64,000 bases of DNA, from NCBI GenBank assembly GCA_965240325.2, contig OZ251234.1:1984001-2048000 (forward strand). Reading direction: 5' to 3'. Under the pieces are notes generated by a model. That model had not been told where the DNA came from and ran no database searches. It saw only the letters and a program-made list of their open reading frames with translations. This document shows positions 61,034 through 64,000 of this stretch, piece by piece (within the stretch, counting starts at the first letter, position 1; each line of letters starts with the position of its first letter). The translations under genes were made by a program, and so were the position numbers. This DNA comes from Rebecca billardiae RCC1528. Taxonomy: Eukaryota > Haptophyta.

Positions 61034-62132
61034 GGAGCTGTCACGTGAAGAAACTGGGGCTTGCTATCTGCGGATCTGGTCTAGAAACTGAGACTAGCGA
61101 TTGGCTTGTTCGCTATATATATATACGCATAGTCACACGTACTACTAGTACTAAGTGAAACCGGGACTACGCGTCGCCCGCGGCCGATATGAGTCGGGTG
61201 GCGCCGAGGGCCCGCTAGGCGCAGTGCCCGTGGGACGCGGCGCCGCGGCCCGACCGTACTACTACGACGACGGTACAGGCCAAGTGGCAAGTCCCGACTG
61301 CTGAGTCTCCTGATGACTGACTCCTGGCCAGTGCACCGCAGCATCCATGCGACATCATGCCATATTTGCTCCAAAATGGCCCAAAACTTTCTTCGGCCTC
61401 GCCGGCCGGGCCAAAATAAAGACTCAGCCCGAGTCAGCGCGGGGGGCTCTGTCCCCGGCTGATGCGCCCCCCGCGTCAGCCTGCGCGGCGGGCGGACCTA
61501 GCTAAGAAACTGAGACTCCGTAGGCGCTCGGGCTACCGAACGGCTAAGAAACCGAGACTAGCCGTGAGATCTCTGACGACTTCTTATATTGCCCGCGATT
61601 GCCTGTAGTTGCCGCCGTTGTTTATATATATATAATTGGGCGGCGGCGGTTAATACTTAATGCGGGCTGATTCCCGGGCGCGGTTCCCGGTTCCGCGTTA
61701 TTTGCGCGTGTTATATTGATGACGCGACGCGTCAATATAATATCGGCGGCTGATCGGACTGCGCATGTAACTCAGTACATGCATCGCGATCGATGCAGCA
61801 TGATGTATATGAGTCGGTGACGGTAGACCAGGCGGGCCGCAGTCGGCCGAGCAGTGGCGATGCCACTCGATCGACACGCGGCGACGGTGGCAGCGCGCAG
61901 GCGGCGCAGTCGCCGCGTCCGATCGGATCCGACCGCCGGTGCCCCGGTGCTTTCGCGTCGTCGCGCACTATGTAAGACTATGAGACAGTTAGACTCTTCA
62001 TCATTATATATATATTCAGCAAAGACTCGCGTCGCAGCGACGGACGCTGCTATAGCTAGCGACGCCGCGCACGGCGCGGGCAGCGGTGAGCGGATGGCGG
62101 CAGACCACGTGTATGCACGGCCCCGTGGCAGC
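61034..62132. other. Intergenic with repeated motifs and a hairpin
   Basis: GAAACTGAGACT or its C variant occurs near 61084, 61507 and 61548 (the last two preceded by CTAA). TTATATTGATGACGCG meets CGCGTCAATATAA at 61711-61739, a near-perfect hairpin. (TA)n runs lie near 61114 and 61622. A CGGCCGGGCCAAAATAAAG block occurs near 61405. No coding support. Confidence 0.55.
61711..61739. repeat. AT-GC hairpin / palindrome
   Basis: The inner TGACGCG-A-CGCGTCA is a perfect 7 bp inverted repeat with a one-base centre. The outer TTATATTGA and TCAATATAA are alternative arms. It could mark a cruciform site or a foldback element tip. Confidence 0.6.
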
Positions 62133-63650
62133 CTAGCGTGATGAGGCCCCGCGTCCTGCCAGCAGCTGTGCGCGTAGTTGTGCCACACGGTTGCTGCTGG
62201 GCGCTACCGCCGGCACCGTCGCCGACGGCGCAGTATTAGCTCCCGCCCGGTCGGCAGCCTCTTGCCGCGGCGCCACCCCCAGCTCGGTACGAGCCCTTGT
62301 CACCGATGGCCTGCACGGCTGCGATCTGTCAGCGGCGGCAGTGCTGCTGGCAGCAGCGGCCGCAGGAACGTCCGGTTCAGCGGCCGCGCGCCCCGGGCTG
62401 CCGCCAGGCGCGGCCGAGGCACCGCCGACGTGCGCAGCATGCGATCCGGCCGCAGCGCCGTGCAGCGATGCGGCGGCGTGCGGCGCAGGGTGCGGCCCAG
62501 CGCTCGCCCCGCCGACGGAAGAGGCAGGCCGAGGGGCGTGCGGCCTCGGTGCGGCAGCGCGGCGCGCGCTCTGCGTGGGCGTCACGGACGTGCTCCCCTT
62601 CGCCTTGCGCCTCGGCGCGGCACCCACCGCGCCGCCAGCACCCACCGCCGCGCCACCGGCACGCCGCTTCGCAGTCGGCCGCAGGCCAAGCCTCAGAGCC
62701 CACGAGCGGAGGAGACAGAGCCGGCGCGCGTGGGCGTGCGCGCTCGCGCAGCCGCGCAGCCGCAGCCGAGCCGCTGAGTGGCTGCTTGGCGGCGCAGCCG
62801 GTCCGCGCCTGCGCTCGCCCCCGCCCCCGAGCCACTCATGCGGCCTCGGTGCAGCGCTGGGCGGCGCGCAGCTCGCGAGCTCGGGCGCAGGCGCCGATAC
62901 CGCCGCTGCCGGCGCGGCGGCGGGGAGCGGCAACGCGGCAGCGTGAGCAGGAGGCGCGGAGACCGGCGTGTTTCCATCCGCCCCAACGGGGGCATCCTCT
63001 GTGTGTTGCTGCCGCGTCGGCTGCTGCCACTGCACCGCCGCGCCACCATCAGCGGCGGCGGTGCCGTCGCCGCCGCCGGCTGTGCGCGGCGCCAGGCCTG
63101 CTGCGGGTGCGGGCCCCGCGGGCACAGCCGGCACAGCCGGCACGAATGCCTCGCCCACGTCCTCATCGCGCGCTGTGGAGAGGAGGGCGGCATCGACCGG
63201 CACGCTGAGGCAAGCGGGGGCGTCTCCCGCGGGCGTCACGGGCAGTGCGGTACTGTCCGCCGCCGCCGCCGTCGCCGCCGCGGGCGCGAGCGTCTGCTCC
63301 ACGCATGCGCACAGCGTGACGAGCCTGCTCACGCACGCGAGCGACACGAGCGCGAACGGCATGAAATACGACTGGGCGAGCAGGTCTTCCACCTCGCAGA
63401 ACGCCGCGCGCATCAGCGCTTGCGCACGCTGCAGAGTCGGGAGCATCAGCTCGATGGCAGCTGTGCCCGCCGCGGTCGCATCAGGCGGAGGCGAAAGCGC
63501 CAGGGCGCGCGAGAGCTGCCGTCGCGCGAGATCGAGCTTGCGGAAGTAGAGCGCAGGGCCATGCTGCCGCTTGGAGCACGAAAGAAGGGCGGTGAAGATG
63601 TCGTGCTCGTGCCGAAGCGCTGCGACGGCTTCGGCGGCGGCCATCATCAT
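62133..63650 (-). CDS. NEPRO-like (nucleolus and neural progenitor N-terminal domain) protein
   Basis: The 505-residue protein is read from the first of three consecutive ATGs at 63650. A longer version from 63734 would nearly reach the start of the divergent gene. The first ~150 residues are helical, with HEHDIFTALLSCSKRQHGPALYFRKLDLARRQLSRAL and a later FMPFALVSLACVSRLVTLC segment (each cited in parts, not in full). Their order, a basic YFR-K-L-x-x-x-R-R element then a hydrophobic F-x-P helix, resembles NEPRO-type proteins linked to nucleolar RNase P/MRP work. The remaining ~350 residues are Ala/Pro/Ser-rich, with basic patches such as KRRAGG and RRKAKG, and look disordered. The family call rests on the N-terminal pattern only. 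Confidence 0.5.
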   Translation of the reverse strand: MMMAAAEAVAALRHEHDIFTALLSCSKRQHGPALYFRKLDLARRQLSRALALSPPPDATAAGTAAIELMLPTLQRAQALMRAAFCEVEDLLAQSYFMPFALVSLACVSRLVTLCACVEQTLAPAAATAAAADSTALPVTPAGDAPACLSVPVDAALLSTARDEDVGEAFVPAVPAVPAGPAPAAGLAPRTAGGGDGTAAADGGAAVQWQQPTRQQHTEDAPVGADGNTPVSAPPAHAAALPLPAAAPAAAVSAPAPELASCAPPSAAPRPHEWLGGGGERRRGPAAPPSSHSAARLRLRGCASAHAHARRLCLLRSWALRLGLRPTAKRRAGGAAVGAGGAVGAAPRRKAKGSTSVTPTQSARRAAAPRPHAPRPASSVGGASAGPHPAPHAAASLHGAAAGSHAAHVGGASAAPGGSPGRAAAEPDVPAAAAASSTAAADRSQPCRPSVTRARTELGVAPRQEAADRAGANTAPSATVPAVAPSSNRVAQLRAQLLAGRGASSR

Positions 63651-63736
63651 TCTCGCGATGCTTGGGTCCCCCGGACCAATCAGTGACAATCGCAACGTGG
63701 GGAAGCGCTGCCACTGGCCATGCACGATTTGCATGG

Positions 63737-64000
63737 ATGCCGTTCAACGAATCAGAGCACGGCTGGGCGAAGGGCTTGGCCGAAAGCACCCGCGCGGCGT
63801 GCGCCGACGACGCGCGCGACGCGGAGCGGCCGACCCAGGGGCCGACTGCTACCCGGGCGGGCGGCACCCGCCAGTATCGTGCTCCACCGCCTCCATCAGA
63901 GCAGCTCCTCTCCGCTCGTCAACGCTCGATGGCGGCCGTGCTCAACGGCACCGTCGGCGTGTGCTGGGTGTTGGTGTCGTACGCGGCCGAGTGCGGGCTG
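63737..64000 (+). CDS. Start of a gene cut by the window edge, unknown product
   Basis: The ATG at 63737 opens a frame with no stop through the end of the window (88 codons, partial). The first 60 residues are charged and Pro/Ala-rich, followed by MAAVLNGTVGVCWVLVSYAA, a hydrophobic stretch that could begin a membrane span or signal; an internal ATG at 63929 could be the true start. It lies head-to-head with the NEPRO-like gene, with only 86 bp between start codons. Identity cannot be judged from the visible part. Confidence 0.45.
   Translation, partial: MPFNESEHGWAKGLAESTRAACADDARDAERPTQGPTATRAGGTRQYRAPPPPSEQLLSARQRSMAAVLNGTVGVCWVLVSYAAECGL

Overview
This is a nuclear scaffold fragment from a GC-rich unicellular eukaryotic alga. 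The best guess is a haptophyte of the Pavlova/Diacronema type. Three things point there: an ELO elongase whose histidine box reads QxxHH instead of HxxHH (a variant known from haptophyte delta-9 PUFA elongases), a plastid-targeted type of PNPase leader, and short GC-rich introns that almost all start GTGCG. No operons, ribosome binding sites, CRISPR arrays, rRNAs or convincing tRNAs are visible. A 200-N assembly gap lies at 38770-38969.

Region by region. 1-14100 is mostly gene-poor. It carries low-confidence and frameshifted coding remnants, a 3-copy ~450 bp tandem array (3003-4350), minisatellites, a near-perfect 243/245 bp inverted repeat (9404-10171) and a (GT)n tract. Its one solid gene is a secreted exostosin-like glycosyltransferase (5877-6968, minus), with a cluster of GTGGCACTGGGT motifs just upstream. 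14165-26949 holds a second exostosin-like enzyme, a degenerate EF-hand-type protein, isopentenyl-diphosphate isomerase, a coiled-coil protein, a secreted protein of unknown function and a FATP-type acyl-CoA synthetase. 27581-37670 holds an unidentified basic protein, a 2OG-Fe(II) oxygenase-like protein, the delta-9-type elongase, a flavin/NAD oxidoreductase, an mRNA cap guanine-N7 methyltransferase and a TKL-like kinase with very long catalytic-domain inserts. 38300-41700 is a repeat-rich, gap-interrupted locus for a large low-complexity protein. 42418-50252 holds a Hint-domain protein, OGG1, PNPase and a UBE2J-type E2. 50779-57290 holds CTP synthase with an extra N-terminal domain, an mS34-like mitoribosomal protein and sterol C24-methyltransferase. 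57843-64000 holds a PC-esterase/TBL-like membrane protein, an ankyrin/zinc-finger protein, a NEPRO-like protein and the start of a further gene cut by the window edge.

Several genes share a lipid theme: IDI (isoprenoid precursors), SMT (sterols), FATP (acyl activation) and the elongase (PUFA synthesis). A second theme is secretory carbohydrate modification: two exostosin-like proteins and one TBL-like O-acyltransferase. These are loose neighbours, not a cluster with one shared job. Many genes are arranged as tight head-to-head pairs. Exon structures were deduced by eye from frame, splice signals and family alignments remembered in general terms, so boundaries are proposals. Start codons were checked base by base; several longer reading frames begin at GTG or TTG, and for those the first in-frame ATG was used.
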